64,000 nt of DNA from Flammeovirgaceae bacterium SG7u.111 (GTDB lineage Bacteria; Bacteroidota; Bacteroidia; Cytophagales; Flammeovirgaceae), in assembly GCA_034044135.1 (NCBI GenBank), contig CP139021.1:1999635-2063634 (forward strand), in the 5' to 3' direction. The position numbers were made by a program, and so were the translations under genes. Below, piece after piece: positions 1-7,433 of this stretch. Position 1 is the stretch's first letter. Each line of letters starts with the position of its first letter. The notes beneath the pieces are model-generated. The model searched no databases. It was not told the origin of the DNA and saw nothing but the letters and a program-made list of their open reading frames with translations.

Positions 1-366
1 ATTAAATTCTTGAACTTGAAGAAAATAATTTTGAATACTTCCTGTTACAGAAATCAAATTAAATTCTACAATACCATTTATAGGATCCAACGGAAGTAAC
101 TTGGGAGAAGCTCCATCAACGTTAAAAATTCTATTGGCATATAGTCCTGCAGCATCATCCATTTTTAAGATTGCAGTTCCATTGCCAGAAAGTTGCCATG
201 CTCCCGTTCCATTGTCTTCTATAAGGTTCCATTCATTAATTTCTGATGTTGTACTGAAATTAGTGAGATAAGTAGAGTTCCCTACCCAGTAGCGATTTTG
301 AGAAAAAAGAAATGTTGAGAAAAAATAAAGAGGAATAAAAAATAATGTTGTTAATAATCCTTTCAT
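1..366 (-). CDS. Secreted protein, N-terminal part only (runs off the window)
   Basis: On the minus strand an ATG at 364-366 opens a frame that stays open to base 1, giving about 122 residues. The first 22 residues are a clear signal peptide (MKGLLTTLF, then a hydrophobic stretch ending FLFSQ), so the protein is exported. The next residues begin NRYWVGNST, a style common at the start of mature Bacteroidota T9SS cargo. No domain is recognisable in what is visible, and the C-terminus, where a sorting tail would lie, is outside the window. The start is well supported because the signal peptide follows it at once. Confidence 0.75.
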   Translation of the reverse strand, partial: MKGLLTTLFFIPLYFFSTFLFSQNRYWVGNSTYLTNFSTTSEINEWNLIEDNGTGAWQLSGNGTAILKMDDAAGLYANRIFNVDGASPKLLPLDPINGIVEFNLISVTGSIQNYFLQVQEFN

Positions 367-431
367 TACTCTAATTTAAATTAGAAACACTACTTGATGT
401 AATTTGTCAAATACTTATTGTACGAGTATCA

Positions 432-575
432 TTATAAGAAATTTTTGGTAGATATGTTAAAGAATCTAAGAGTTTTTTTAATGAGACCACCCAACAGGTT
501 ACCTTCTTCCAAGGGTATGTTGGATTGTCCCTTGTTAGAAGTCTTAATGTTGAACTGATATTTATTTTGTGTCAT
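432..575 (-). CDS. Small ORF of 47 codons, unknown
   Basis: ATG at 573-575 to TAA at 432-434, coding a hydrophilic 47-residue peptide that begins MTQNKYQFNIKTSNKG and contains LEEGNLLGGL. It has no signal peptide or membrane segment. It lies between the partial secreted gene and the palindromic block at 582-688, in a stretch that also carries a possible group II intron remnant, so it could be a scrap of a mobile element. I do not recognise a family; the residue pattern looks protein-like, but the length alone does not prove a gene. Confidence 0.3.
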   Translation of the reverse strand: MTQNKYQFNIKTSNKGQSNIPLEEGNLLGGLIKKTLRFFNISTKNFL

Positions 576-581
576 TGTTTC

Positions 582-688
582 GACTATGAGTAGTTGCGCG
601 GTTTGCACTTAACTTTGCAAGTACACACTAAGCTGAAAATCCGCGAGGATTTTCAGAAGTAGGCGAGAACAAGCAATTACTTATAGTC
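582..688. repeat. Nested inverted repeat (long imperfect stem-loop)
   Basis: The outer arms are 582-596 and 674-688, which pair at 13 of 15 positions. Inside is a perfect 10-bp stem at 633-642 and 647-656 with a GCGA loop. The block lies downstream of the SDR gene (minus strand). It could fold as RNA or extrude as a cruciform; its role is unknown. Confidence 0.6.
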
Positions 689-698
689 TTAGAATTCT

Positions 699-778
699 AG
701 TCCGTACGCTGGGTGGTGTGACCGGGCTGGCGTTCCAGAGGTGCACCGTGGGTTTATGGCTCACGGCCGTCTCGATTA
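699..778 (+). other. Possible remnant of a group II intron 3' end
   Basis: A GC-rich block in an AT-rich spacer. It contains GGGTGGTGTGA (711-721), AGAGGTGCACCGTGGG (737-752), a CCGTG/CACGG hairpin (746-750, 762-766) and GGCCGTCTCGATT (765-777). From memory this resembles the domain V-VI end of bacterial group II introns, with about 15 extra bases between the two conserved parts. No reverse-transcriptase ORF is present. This is inference from pattern memory only. Confidence 0.3.
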
Positions 779-809
779 CCTGTTGCCATTTTTTTAAAGT
801 TTCTTTATA

Positions 810-1727
810 TTATTCTGTAAATGTGGTTTTTGTCAGTTCTAGGCTGCCATTCCACAGACTTTTTTGAAAAACTTTATTATAAGAATCAACAGATGTTTTA
901 ACCACTTTACCATCCGAGAAATAAATTCCTTTTAAGTATTTGTACTTTTCAGAAAATGCAAGGTTTGCTAAATTTTTTCCTGCTTGCGCTGGTGTATGGA
1001 TATTGCTTTTGAATAAGGTCAAAACAGGGAAGATATTTTTCCATAAAAATCGCATAACAGGTGTGTAAGTTCTCGCAAGTCCTGTACCTGGTGTTAATCC
1101 TGGATCGTATGCGTTTACCCTAATATTTGTATGTTTTAAGCGCTCTTGCAATTCGTATGTTGTCATTATGTTGCACAATTTTGATGTAGAATACCTTCTT
1201 TGTCCAACTATGTTAGGTTTTTCGGAAGTTTCTTTTGGGTAAGCAAGTTCTTTGGCACTCGTATAAATAGGTGGTTCTATTGGTGTTTTGAGTGCTGGGT
1301 CGTGTGTTTCACTCGATGTGAATATTATATGTCCGTCATTTTTCATAAAGGGTAATAATTGCATAGTCAAGGCAAACGACCCAAGATGATTTACACCAAA
1401 TGTCTGTTCAAATCCATCTGCCGTAAATTGTGTTTCGCCAATATTCTGTACTCCTGCATTATTTATCAAGATAGAAATGGAGTTGTTTTTTTCTTTGGCA
1501 AATGATTCAGAAAACTTTCTTATAGATTCTAAAGAAGCCAAATCTAATTCCAAGCATTTTAGGTTTTTATGACCTGTTTTGGATTTTATTTTTTCTATTA
1601 TTCCTTTTCCTGCTTTAATATTTCTGGCAGGAATGATAATTTGTTCGTTTTTGGTTTTTTTAGCCATTTGTAAAGCACACTCAAAACCAATTCCACTGGT
1701 TGCTCCTGTAATAATTATTGAATCCAT
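810..1727 (-). CDS. Short-chain dehydrogenase/reductase (SDR family)
   Basis: A 305-residue NAD(P)-dependent oxidoreductase with a Rossmann fold. Visible motifs are the glycine-rich nucleotide-binding TGATSGIG at residues 7-14, the NNAG segment near residue 90 and the catalytic YSTSK near residue 180. The length and the extended C-terminus resemble the retinol dehydrogenase/protochlorophyllide-reductase-like SDR branch rather than the 250-residue classical type. The substrate cannot be read from sequence. It lies 84 bases downstream of the Crp/Fnr regulator gene on the same strand and is probably co-transcribed with it. The gene is AT-rich and sits between palindromic spacers, which suggests an acquired unit. 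Confidence 0.9.
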   Translation of the reverse strand: MDSIIITGATSGIGFECALQMAKKTKNEQIIIPARNIKAGKGIIEKIKSKTGHKNLKCLELDLASLESIRKFSESFAKEKNNSISILINNAGVQNIGETQFTADGFEQTFGVNHLGSFALTMQLLPFMKNDGHIIFTSSETHDPALKTPIEPPIYTSAKELAYPKETSEKPNIVGQRRYSTSKLCNIMTTYELQERLKHTNIRVNAYDPGLTPGTGLARTYTPVMRFLWKNIFPVLTLFKSNIHTPAQAGKNLANLAFSEKYKYLKGIYFSDGKVVKTSVDSYNKVFQKSLWNGSLELTKTTFTE

Positions 1728-1811
1728 ATTTTTTTTGTTTTCTATTAAAATGATGAAGCAAAGTTCAGCACTTCAAAAGCAAAAACTTTTGCCATTTGGC
1801 AAATAATGAAT

Positions 1812-2378
1812 TCAGATGCTTTTTCGAATCCTGCTTAATGATGATTGCGTGATTCCTAAATAAGAAGCGAGATAGGAAAGTGGAATTCTGTTGGCTAAAT
1901 TCGGGAATTTGTCTAAAAAACTAAGATACCTTGTTTTGGCATCTTCGGCTAACATTGGACTTAGTTTATTTACCTTTTCAACCAATGCTTTTTCGGTTAT
2001 TTTATTGATAATGCCATCCCACTGAATGATAGTGGCTGACAAATCGTTGAGTGATTCTGTGGAAAACACAAGTAGTGTACAATCTGTTACGGATTGCACA
2101 TATTCTGAAGAGGGGATTTTTTGATTGAAGCTGTTTATGTCCACAGCAAAATTGTTTTCATCAACAAAGTATTTGGTGATTTCATCCCCTTGGCTGTTGT
2201 AGTAACATACCCGTAAAATACCTTCTTCAATAAAAGCTACTTGTTTTGGTATTTTTCCTGCTTCGGAAAAGTAATCGCCCTTTTTCAATTCCAATACCTG
2301 TGCTTTTCTCTTTATCAAGTCAATTTGCTGTTGATTTAGCTGCCCAAATTCCAACAGATAGTTTATCAATTTATCCAT
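1812..2378 (-). CDS. Crp/Fnr-family transcriptional regulator
   Basis: About 188 residues: an N-terminal cyclic-nucleotide-binding-like beta-roll (roughly residues 20-120, with EEGILRVCYYNSQGDE typical of the family) and a C-terminal winged helix-turn-helix (about 145-188, LASYLGITQSSLSRIR as the recognition region). This is the small Bacteroidota Crp type that often controls a neighbouring oxidoreductase gene. The frame extends six codons upstream to an ATG at 2396, but the ATG at 2378 (MDKLINYLLEF) fits the family start better. It probably heads a two-gene unit with the SDR. The ligand is unknown. Confidence 0.88.
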   Translation of the reverse strand: MDKLINYLLEFGQLNQQQIDLIKRKAQVLELKKGDYFSEAGKIPKQVAFIEEGILRVCYYNSQGDEITKYFVDENNFAVDINSFNQKIPSSEYVQSVTDCTLLVFSTESLNDLSATIIQWDGIINKITEKALVEKVNKLSPMLAEDAKTRYLSFLDKFPNLANRIPLSYLASYLGITQSSLSRIRKSI

Positions 2379-2546
2379 AGTCACAAAGATTGTCATTACA
2401 TTTTATTCGGAATTTGTCAAATGGCAAAAAGGGTTGGTTGATTTTAGTTTTGCTTCATTTGGTTGGGTTTTATGCTTGCAGGTAACAACGTTTTTATGTA
2501 TGAGCATTAGCGGGTTTAAGCAACTACTTTTCAGATTACAATATAC

Positions 2547-2609
2547 TTTAATATCCCTGTAAAAATCCACGTCCGTCCATAGGACGTGGATTTTTACAGG
2601 GATATTAAA
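2547..2609. repeat. Perfect 28-bp hairpin, 7-base loop
   Basis: Bases 2547-2574 are the exact reverse complement of 2582-2609, with loop GTCCATA. The stem reads TTTAATATCCCTGT and on. It is much longer than an ordinary terminator and has no following T-run on either strand. It lies about 170 bases upstream of the Crp/Fnr start. Confidence 0.85.
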
Positions 2610-2762
2610 TTCAAAAATTGTTATCGCTTATTTTGGATGCAGAATGAGGTAAAACCGACAAGCATAGCAGCGCTACGTGCGGAGGTTTTAAGTATCTTGT
2701 AAACTAAGTTTTCGTGTTTTTTAAATAAAGCCTATTGTTGGTTTGCTACCGTAATTGATTGT

Positions 2763-2899
2763 TGCTGACGGTCCGCCGCTGCGATTGCTAGTTTTTTCTT
2801 AAAAAAATAATCTTTCACTTTTTAAGAAAAAGATAGTTAATCAACTCATTACTTAGTTGAAACTAGTAACCCGTAACTAGCACCTAGTAACCGTCAGCA
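2763..2899. repeat. Nested inverted repeat with 10-bp outer arms
   Basis: Outer arms TGCTGACGGT (2763-2772) and ACCGTCAGCA (2890-2899) are perfect. Inside is an AT-rich stem of about 14 bp (TTTTTTCTTAAAAA pairing with TTTTTAAGAAAAA), then several CTAGTAAC-like repeats. This looks like a small non-coding palindromic element. Confidence 0.6.
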
Positions 2900-3071
2900 G
2901 GGTCTAAAAATCAGAATAGTGATTCCCATTAAAATACCCGGTTATTTAGTTTACAGTGTACTTAACGAAAAAGAAGCACATAAGAATTTTGAAGTTATGT
3001 TTCTAAACAGCTTCTTAGGGCCTGACCAGTTCTTTTCATTACTATATGGTTCTTAATCGATGTTTTTATAA

Positions 3072-4073
3072 TTACACCTCTGCCAAATGTAATTCCTTCA
3101 AAATCTCATAAGAGCGAAGTCTTGCTGCATGATCGTAGATATGCGAAGTGACCATGAGTTCATCTATTTGAGTGTTTTCCACAAACTTGCCGAGCTTGTC
3201 GCTTACTTTTTCCGCATCGCCAATGAATGAATAGGCTAGGAAAGGTTTGAGCGCCTGTTCAAATTCTGGGGGCAATACAAAGGAGCTATCCGGCGCTTGT
3301 AATGGGCGACGATCTTGCGTTAAGATACCCATGAATATTTTCTTCATGGAAGTAGCGAGGAGTTCTGCTTCCTTGTTGCTGTTGGCCGCGATCACGTTAA
3401 CGCAGGCAATAGTGTAGGGTTTTTGTAACTGCTCCGAAGGCGTGAATTCGTTGTGGTAAATTTGCAAAGCTTGGTGGAGTTGTTGTGGGGCAAAGTGGCT
3501 GGCAAAGGCATAAGGCAAGCCAAAAGATGCTGCCAAATGTGCACTCTCCGTGCTCGATCCCAAAATCCAAATGGGGATATCCATACCCTCGCCTGGGATG
3601 GCTCTTACTGGCGAATGTCTATTATCTGTCGAAAAGTATTTTTGTAGTTCCCGAACGGTCTGGGGGAATTTGTATGCAGCACGTTCATCTCTTTGCAAGG
3701 CTTTGGCGGTATGTTGGTCGGTGCCGGGCGCTCTGCCCAAGCCCAAGTCGATCCTGTTGGGGTATAAGGATGCCAAGGTGCCAAATTGCTCGGCGACCAT
3801 CAAGGGCGCATGGTTGGGTAACATGATGCCACCAGATCCTACTCTAATGCTGGAAGTTCCCCCTGCTACATGACCGATCAGTACGGAAGTAGCCGAGCTG
3901 GCGATGCTTGCCATGTTGTGGTGCTCGGCCAACCAAAACCGTTTGTAGCCTAATTCCTCTACTTTTTGTGCTAAGCTGAGGCTATTTTTAAATGCTTCTT
4001 TTGGACCAAAGCTCTCCAGTATCACTGCCAAGTCTAGCACAGATAGCGGGATGTTTTTCAATCTATTGTTCAT
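3072..4073 (-). CDS. LLM-class flavin-dependent oxidoreductase (luciferase-like)
   Basis: A 333-residue TIM-barrel protein of the bacterial luciferase-like monooxygenase family. Typical segments are [23 protein letters not shown] in two parts near residues 48-70, [20 protein letters not shown] (about 79-98), [14 protein letters not shown] (about 108-121) and [10 protein letters not shown] near 170. It is expected to use reduced FMN; the substrate is unknown. The length matches the YhbW-like subgroup. It is a single gene: the upstream neighbour is divergent and the downstream side is the palindromic spacer. ATG at 4073 is the only good start. Confidence 0.92.
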   Translation of the reverse strand: MNNRLKNIPLSVLDLAVILESFGPKEAFKNSLSLAQKVEELGYKRFWLAEHHNMASIASSATSVLIGHVAGGTSSIRVGSGGIMLPNHAPLMVAEQFGTLASLYPNRIDLGLGRAPGTDQHTAKALQRDERAAYKFPQTVRELQKYFSTDNRHSPVRAIPGEGMDIPIWILGSSTESAHLAASFGLPYAFASHFAPQQLHQALQIYHNEFTPSEQLQKPYTIACVNVIAANSNKEAELLATSMKKIFMGILTQDRRPLQAPDSSFVLPPEFEQALKPFLAYSFIGDAEKVSDKLGKFVENTQIDELMVTSHIYDHAARLRSYEILKELHLAEV

Positions 4074-4331
4074 ATCGTCGATTCTCTCTTAGGTTAGTCT
4101 ATTGGTTGATTTTAACTTAGTCTGTAACCGTATTTTGGGGCAAAAGTTCCATTTTAAGATTGAAAGGCAGGTAAACCAGCAGAAGAAGCGTCTCTACTCC
4201 ACATAATATTTATTGAATTCTCTGTCCAATCTGAGCATACACCTTACGTTCTTTAAAAAATCGTGAACTACTGATCTATCGTTGAGCAGTTTTTATTCTA
4301 AAAAAAACCTTTCACAAACCAAATTGTATCT

Positions 4332-5024
4332 ATGAGAATTCTTACGTTGTTAACTTTTTTTGCTCTCGCTTATTCAAGCACCCAAGCACAGTTTTTTGTA
4401 CAAAAACTACCTCAAAGCGAGATTTTAAACAGTGAAAAAGCTTATGTGATTACCAATGCAGGTGATACTATTCGGGGACGAATTAGCGGGGCATCTCAAT
4501 CTAATGGTCAGCTAAAAGCCTTTACCCTAAAAACTGACGAGGAAAAGCTGAAATTTAAGCCAATGGAGATTAGGTCGGTAGCCGTAGTGCCAGGAATGGG
4601 GGCTAATTATGAAGATATGGCCTTGATTACAACAATCAAAAGGGCTTCAGATACTACTTTCTTGAAGTTGGTAGAAACAGAGTGGGTGATTTTTGAGCGT
4701 ATTCAGTTGCCAACCAAGAGAGAAAGTTACGCTTTAGTTCAGTTGGTGAACCCTGGCTTCGATTCCAAGATCAAGGTGTATGCAAACCCAGAAGCAAATG
4801 AAACTAGTACGCTTTCATCGGAGTCGATGATGCTAACTGGCGGTGACGATACTTCCCATTTTATTTCAGTAAACGGGGAAAGACCTACGCTGATAAAAAA
4901 GGGGAAGTATAAGAAAGAAGGTTTTGCCCAGCTATTTGGTGGATGTGATGCGCTGAACGATGAAGAACCAAAATGGAAATATTTCGCCAAGCATATTTTT
5001 ATCTATGATCAAAAGTGCGAATAA
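4332..5024 (+). CDS. Secreted protein, Bacteroidota-specific, unknown
   Basis: 230 residues with a signal peptide (first 19 residues, ending STQAQ). The mature part opens with a small beta-rich segment containing NAGDTIRGRISG, a motif seen in many uncharacterised Bacteroidota exported proteins. The C-terminal third is KKGKYKKEGFAQLFGGCD followed by a lysine-rich segment. There is no lipobox, sorting tail or enzymatic motif. It is a single-gene unit closed by a good terminator at 5055. No function can be assigned. Confidence 0.8.
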   Translation: MRILTLLTFFALAYSSTQAQFFVQKLPQSEILNSEKAYVITNAGDTIRGRISGASQSNGQLKAFTLKTDEEKLKFKPMEIRSVAVVPGMGANYEDMALITTIKRASDTTFLKLVETEWVIFERIQLPTKRESYALVQLVNPGFDSKIKVYANPEANETSTLSSESMMLTGGDDTSHFISVNGERPTLIKKGKYKKEGFAQLFGGCDALNDEEPKWKYFAKHIFIYDQKCE

Positions 5025-5054
5025 GCTTTCTTAGTAGCTTCTTAAATAGAAAAG

Positions 5055-5084
5055 GCTCTCCAATTAGATTTGGAGAGCTTTTTT
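5055..5084 (+). terminator. Rho-independent terminator
   Basis: A 9-bp perfect stem (GCTCTCCAA/TTGGAGAGC), 6-base loop, then six T. It ends transcription of the secreted protein gene 30 bases upstream. Confidence 0.85.
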
Positions 5085-5106
5085 GTTTTCAACAAAGTAT
5101 GATTTG

Positions 5107-5119
5107 AATGATAATCATT
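5107..5119. promoter_or_regulatory. Fur-box-like 6-1-6 palindrome
   Basis: AATGATAATCATT is a perfect 6-1-6 palindrome and matches the core of the classic Fur box (GATAATGATAATCATTATC style). It lies about 59 bases before the GNAT start, in the promoter zone. Iron regulation is inferred from the motif only. Confidence 0.45.
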
Positions 5120-5177
5120 ATTTATGTAGTAAGAAGAGCCCCGATCAATAGTTCAAAGTCAAACAAAACAATGCAAC

Positions 5178-5654
5178 TTGGGAAATAACAATCATTCATC
5201 TGACTATATCATAGAAGGGTTACCAGCTGATTTGTCTAACGCTGCCCTAGAGTTTTTGGAAAGTGTTTTTTCCAAAGAGCAAAATATTCCTAAGGAATTG
5301 ATTCCGCTTACCCAAGAAGAGCAAAAATGGTGGTGTATCCGAAAAGGTAAGGAGGTTGTGGGGACGGTTGCTGCTTGGAATCTTAATGCTGAATGGCACT
5401 GGGGAAGGCTGGCGGTTCATCAGCAATTGAGAGGGCTTGGCTTAGGCAAACAATTGGTGAGGAAATCTTTTAACGAGCTTTTCCAAATGGAAGTGGAAAA
5501 AGTGGTGATCGATGCGAGGGATATAACCGTTGAGATGGTCTTGGGGCTAGGGGGAAAAGTTACAGGGGAAAAGAGCTCCTTTTATAACTATCCTATAACG
5601 CCGATGGTGATTGAGAAAAAAGATTATATCTTTAAGTCAGAGCCAGGTTCGTGA
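5178..5654 (+). CDS. GNAT-family N-acetyltransferase
   Basis: A 158-residue GNAT protein. Motif A is visible as LAVHQQLRGLGLGKQLV (about residues 76-92), the acetyl-CoA pyrophosphate-binding loop, preceded by a core strand KEVVGTVAAWNL. The acceptor substrate is unknown. The start is uncertain: the frame opens with TTG at 5178, the nearest ATG (5171) is out of frame, and no internal ATG precedes motif A, so TTG is the likely start. The Fur-box-like site 59 bases upstream suggests control by iron. A new gene starts 125 bases downstream on the same strand. Confidence 0.85.
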   Translation: MGNNNHSSDYIIEGLPADLSNAALEFLESVFSKEQNIPKELIPLTQEEQKWWCIRKGKEVVGTVAAWNLNAEWHWGRLAVHQQLRGLGLGKQLVRKSFNELFQMEVEKVVIDARDITVEMVLGLGGKVTGEKSSFYNYPITPMVIEKKDYIFKSEPGS

Positions 5655-5779
5655 CCTGGTCTTACAACTTTTACCACAGAATCATCCTTCCTTACATATT
5701 ATTTCACGCCTTAGCGAGCTTGCTTTTGGGTACGCTACACTGATTTATTTCACATTATTTACAACCACAAAAAAAGTCC

Positions 5780-6529
5780 ATGAGAAAGTTTATTATTTTA
5801 AGTGTTATTTCTGTTTTTATTGCCAGAATGGCGGTTGCCCAAGACCAATATATTTTCCCTTCAGGAAGTGGGCCGAACAAACTGTTCATGAAGGAGATTA
5901 TCAAACTTACTGGAAAGGAGCGACCAAAGATCTGTTTTTTGCCCACGGCTTCGGGAGATAGCGAGCGTGGAATTATCAGGTGGTACGATCTGGTGCACGA
6001 CCTTTCGGTAGAACCCTATGTGCAGCGAGTTTGGATCAGCTCTTATAGGCAAAAAGAGTCGTTTGAGGATGTGTTGTTGGGTATGGATGCCATAGTGGTA
6101 GGAGGGGGGAATACCCTTAATATGATAGCCATTTGGAAGGTGCAGGGAATTGATACGGTGCTGCAAAAGGCGCTGGAAAAGGGTATTGTATTAGCAGGAG
6201 GAAGTGCCGGGTCACTTTGCTGGTTCGACAACGGGACTACGGATTCTCGACCTATTGAATTGACCGTGGTAGAAGGTTTGGGCTTTCTTCCATTTAGCCA
6301 TTGCCCTCATTATGACAGCGAGGAGTACCGCAGGCCATTGTACCATAAGAATATAAAAAATGGCATTTTCAGAGCTGGGTATGCGATGGATAACAACGCA
6401 GGAATTATTTTCAAGAATGGAGAGCCTTTTAAGATAGTATCTTTAGATGAAGACCATAATTGCTATTTCGTTTCCATGAAAGATGGAGAAATAGTTGAAG
6501 AGAAACTCGACTCGGTTATTCTTAAATAA
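5780..6529 (+). CDS. Secreted S51-type peptidase (peptidase E/cyanophycinase-like)
   Basis: 249 residues. Residues 1-20 are a signal peptide ending MAVAQ, unlike cytosolic peptidase E. The mature region matches the S51 alpha/beta fold: ICFLPTASGDSE, AIVVGGGNTLNMI and the nucleophile elbow AGGSAGSLCW, with Ser near residue 141. SHCPHYDSEEYR likely carries the catalytic His region. S51 enzymes are serine peptidases acting on Asp-X dipeptides or on cyanophycin; which applies here is not visible. It is a single gene running toward a minus-strand GH5 pseudogene. Confidence 0.85.
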   Translation: MRKFIILSVISVFIARMAVAQDQYIFPSGSGPNKLFMKEIIKLTGKERPKICFLPTASGDSERGIIRWYDLVHDLSVEPYVQRVWISSYRQKESFEDVLLGMDAIVVGGGNTLNMIAIWKVQGIDTVLQKALEKGIVLAGGSAGSLCWFDNGTTDSRPIELTVVEGLGFLPFSHCPHYDSEEYRRPLYHKNIKNGIFRAGYAMDNNAGIIFKNGEPFKIVSLDEDHNCYFVSMKDGEIVEEKLDSVILK

Positions 6530-6551
6530 TTCCAAAACAGCTTCTTGGAAT

Positions 6552-6899
6552 TTATTTCTTCATGATGGTGAAGGTTTTCGTTCCTGTGGCTTCATATACT
6601 CGTAGGAAGTACATTAGCCTATCGGCAATTACATCGGTAGGCATCGAAAAGTAATCAAGTTCAGATCATATGTAGGAGTTATAGGTCTGCACTATAAGGT
6701 TACGGTAGGCATTTGAGCTGCCCTTGGCTCTCATCGTATCTATAAAAGTGTGGTTGTACGATTCTTGTACATCTATGTATTCGGCAGTAGGAGTGTTGTA
6801 GCCCGCACGAACCTCGTTTGTTCCTGAAAAAATCAAGTGCCCATCATAGCCTGTGTGGGCTGTGAGTAAAATAATTGGACCACAGTCTCGTGTGGTTTG
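6552..6899 (-). pseudogene. GH5 endoglucanase remnant joined to a T9SS tail
   Basis: Minus-strand translation shows YDGHLIFSGTNEVRAGYN (the GH5 strand carrying the acid/base NE), then YNHTFIDTMRAKGSSNAYRN and LDYFSMPTDVIADRLM, all typical of GH5 cellulases. One in-frame TGA interrupts it after QTYNSYI. Directly after ADRLM the frame continues YFLRVYEATGTKTFTIMKK and stops, which is a T9SS type A C-terminal end. So the C-terminal part of the catalytic domain and most of the sorting domain are missing, and no start is present. The enzyme is dead. Confidence 0.75.
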
Positions 6900-7349
6900 A
6901 TTATTATAAGAATTTGCATTGTTACTTTGTTGTTGACATTGCTTGTAACATTTTTCCAGAATGAGAATAGAGATGGAAAAATTTTATGAAAAAATAAAAA
7001 CAACTTTCGCGTGCCTTTGGTTAGGTCAGTAATTGCTTTGTTAAAGGTGTGACTTCCTGTTCTGTTGCAAGATTGGCATTAGCTAATTTTAATGAAGTTC
7101 TATTCTACTATAAAAGTAAACCAGCATTTTTCTAACCAGCTCCGTTTTAATCAACATTGGTAAAACAGTTTTTATCAATACTTAGCTATGTATTACTATT
7201 CAACCTGCTGCAAAAGGGTTGAACATTACAATTGTGAGGGATTATTTCTACTGCTTTAATTGGAAAGAGTTGAGCTGAGCTCCCAAGGCCTCGGTGTGCC
7301 TAATCGTCTTGATTTAAGAATTATATAAATATTTGAACCATATATTCTC
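6900..7349. other. Spacer without a gene
   Basis: About 450 bases. The minus-strand frame of the GH5 remnant meets a TAA about 80 bases upstream of the recognisable part. A weak CAACC/GGGTTG-type hairpin near 7200-7225 is the only structure noted. The promoter for the genes at 7350 and 7434 should lie here, but no clear TAnnTTTG box was found. Confidence 0.4.
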
Positions 7350-7427
7350 ATGAAGAAAACGCTTCTGATTTTACTGGTAACATTTTTCTGCTTCAGTAGC
7401 GCTATTCATCAAACCTATAAAAACTGA
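7350..7427 (+). CDS. Signal-peptide-only mini-ORF (25 codons)
   Basis: ATG at 7350 to TGA at 7427 codes MKKTLLILLVTFFCF plus ten residues: a complete-looking signal peptide with almost no mature part. It ends 6 bases before the start of the next exported protein. It could be a leader peptide, a decayed signal sequence left by a deletion, or translationally coupled to 7434. Confidence 0.35.
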   Translation: MKKTLLILLVTFFCFSSAIHQTYKN

Positions 7428-7433
7428 AAAAGA

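Larger units (their letters stand above)
2397..3071. other. Gene-free spacer with palindromes
   Basis: 675 bases without a convincing gene, between the Crp/Fnr gene (start side) and the luciferase-like oxidoreductase (stop side). It contains the 28-bp perfect hairpin (2547-2609) and the nested inverted repeat (2763-2899). A short open stretch ending at 3056 has no start codon and was not called. Confidence 0.6.

Noticed and set aside
1579-1806. 75-codon plus-strand frame with hydrophobic start
   Set aside because: Lies mostly antisense to the SDR start region; the hydrophobicity comes from reading the complement of the Rossmann motif.
582-2609. Integron gene cassette with attC sites around the Crp-SDR pair
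   Set aside because: The palindromes and one RYYYAAC-like site suggested it, but no matching GTTRRRY cores and no integrase were found, and cassettes rarely hold two genes with an internal spacer.
2905-3056. Open stretch reading IPIKIPGYLVYSVLNEKEAH and on, ending at TAA 3056
   Set aside because: It looks somewhat protein-like, but it has no start codon, covers only about 50 codons, and no family came to mind. It may be a gene scrap; not enough to call.
3453-3873. Plus-strand frames opposite the luciferase-like oxidoreductase
   Set aside because: Antisense shadows of a well-supported gene; no protein-like content.
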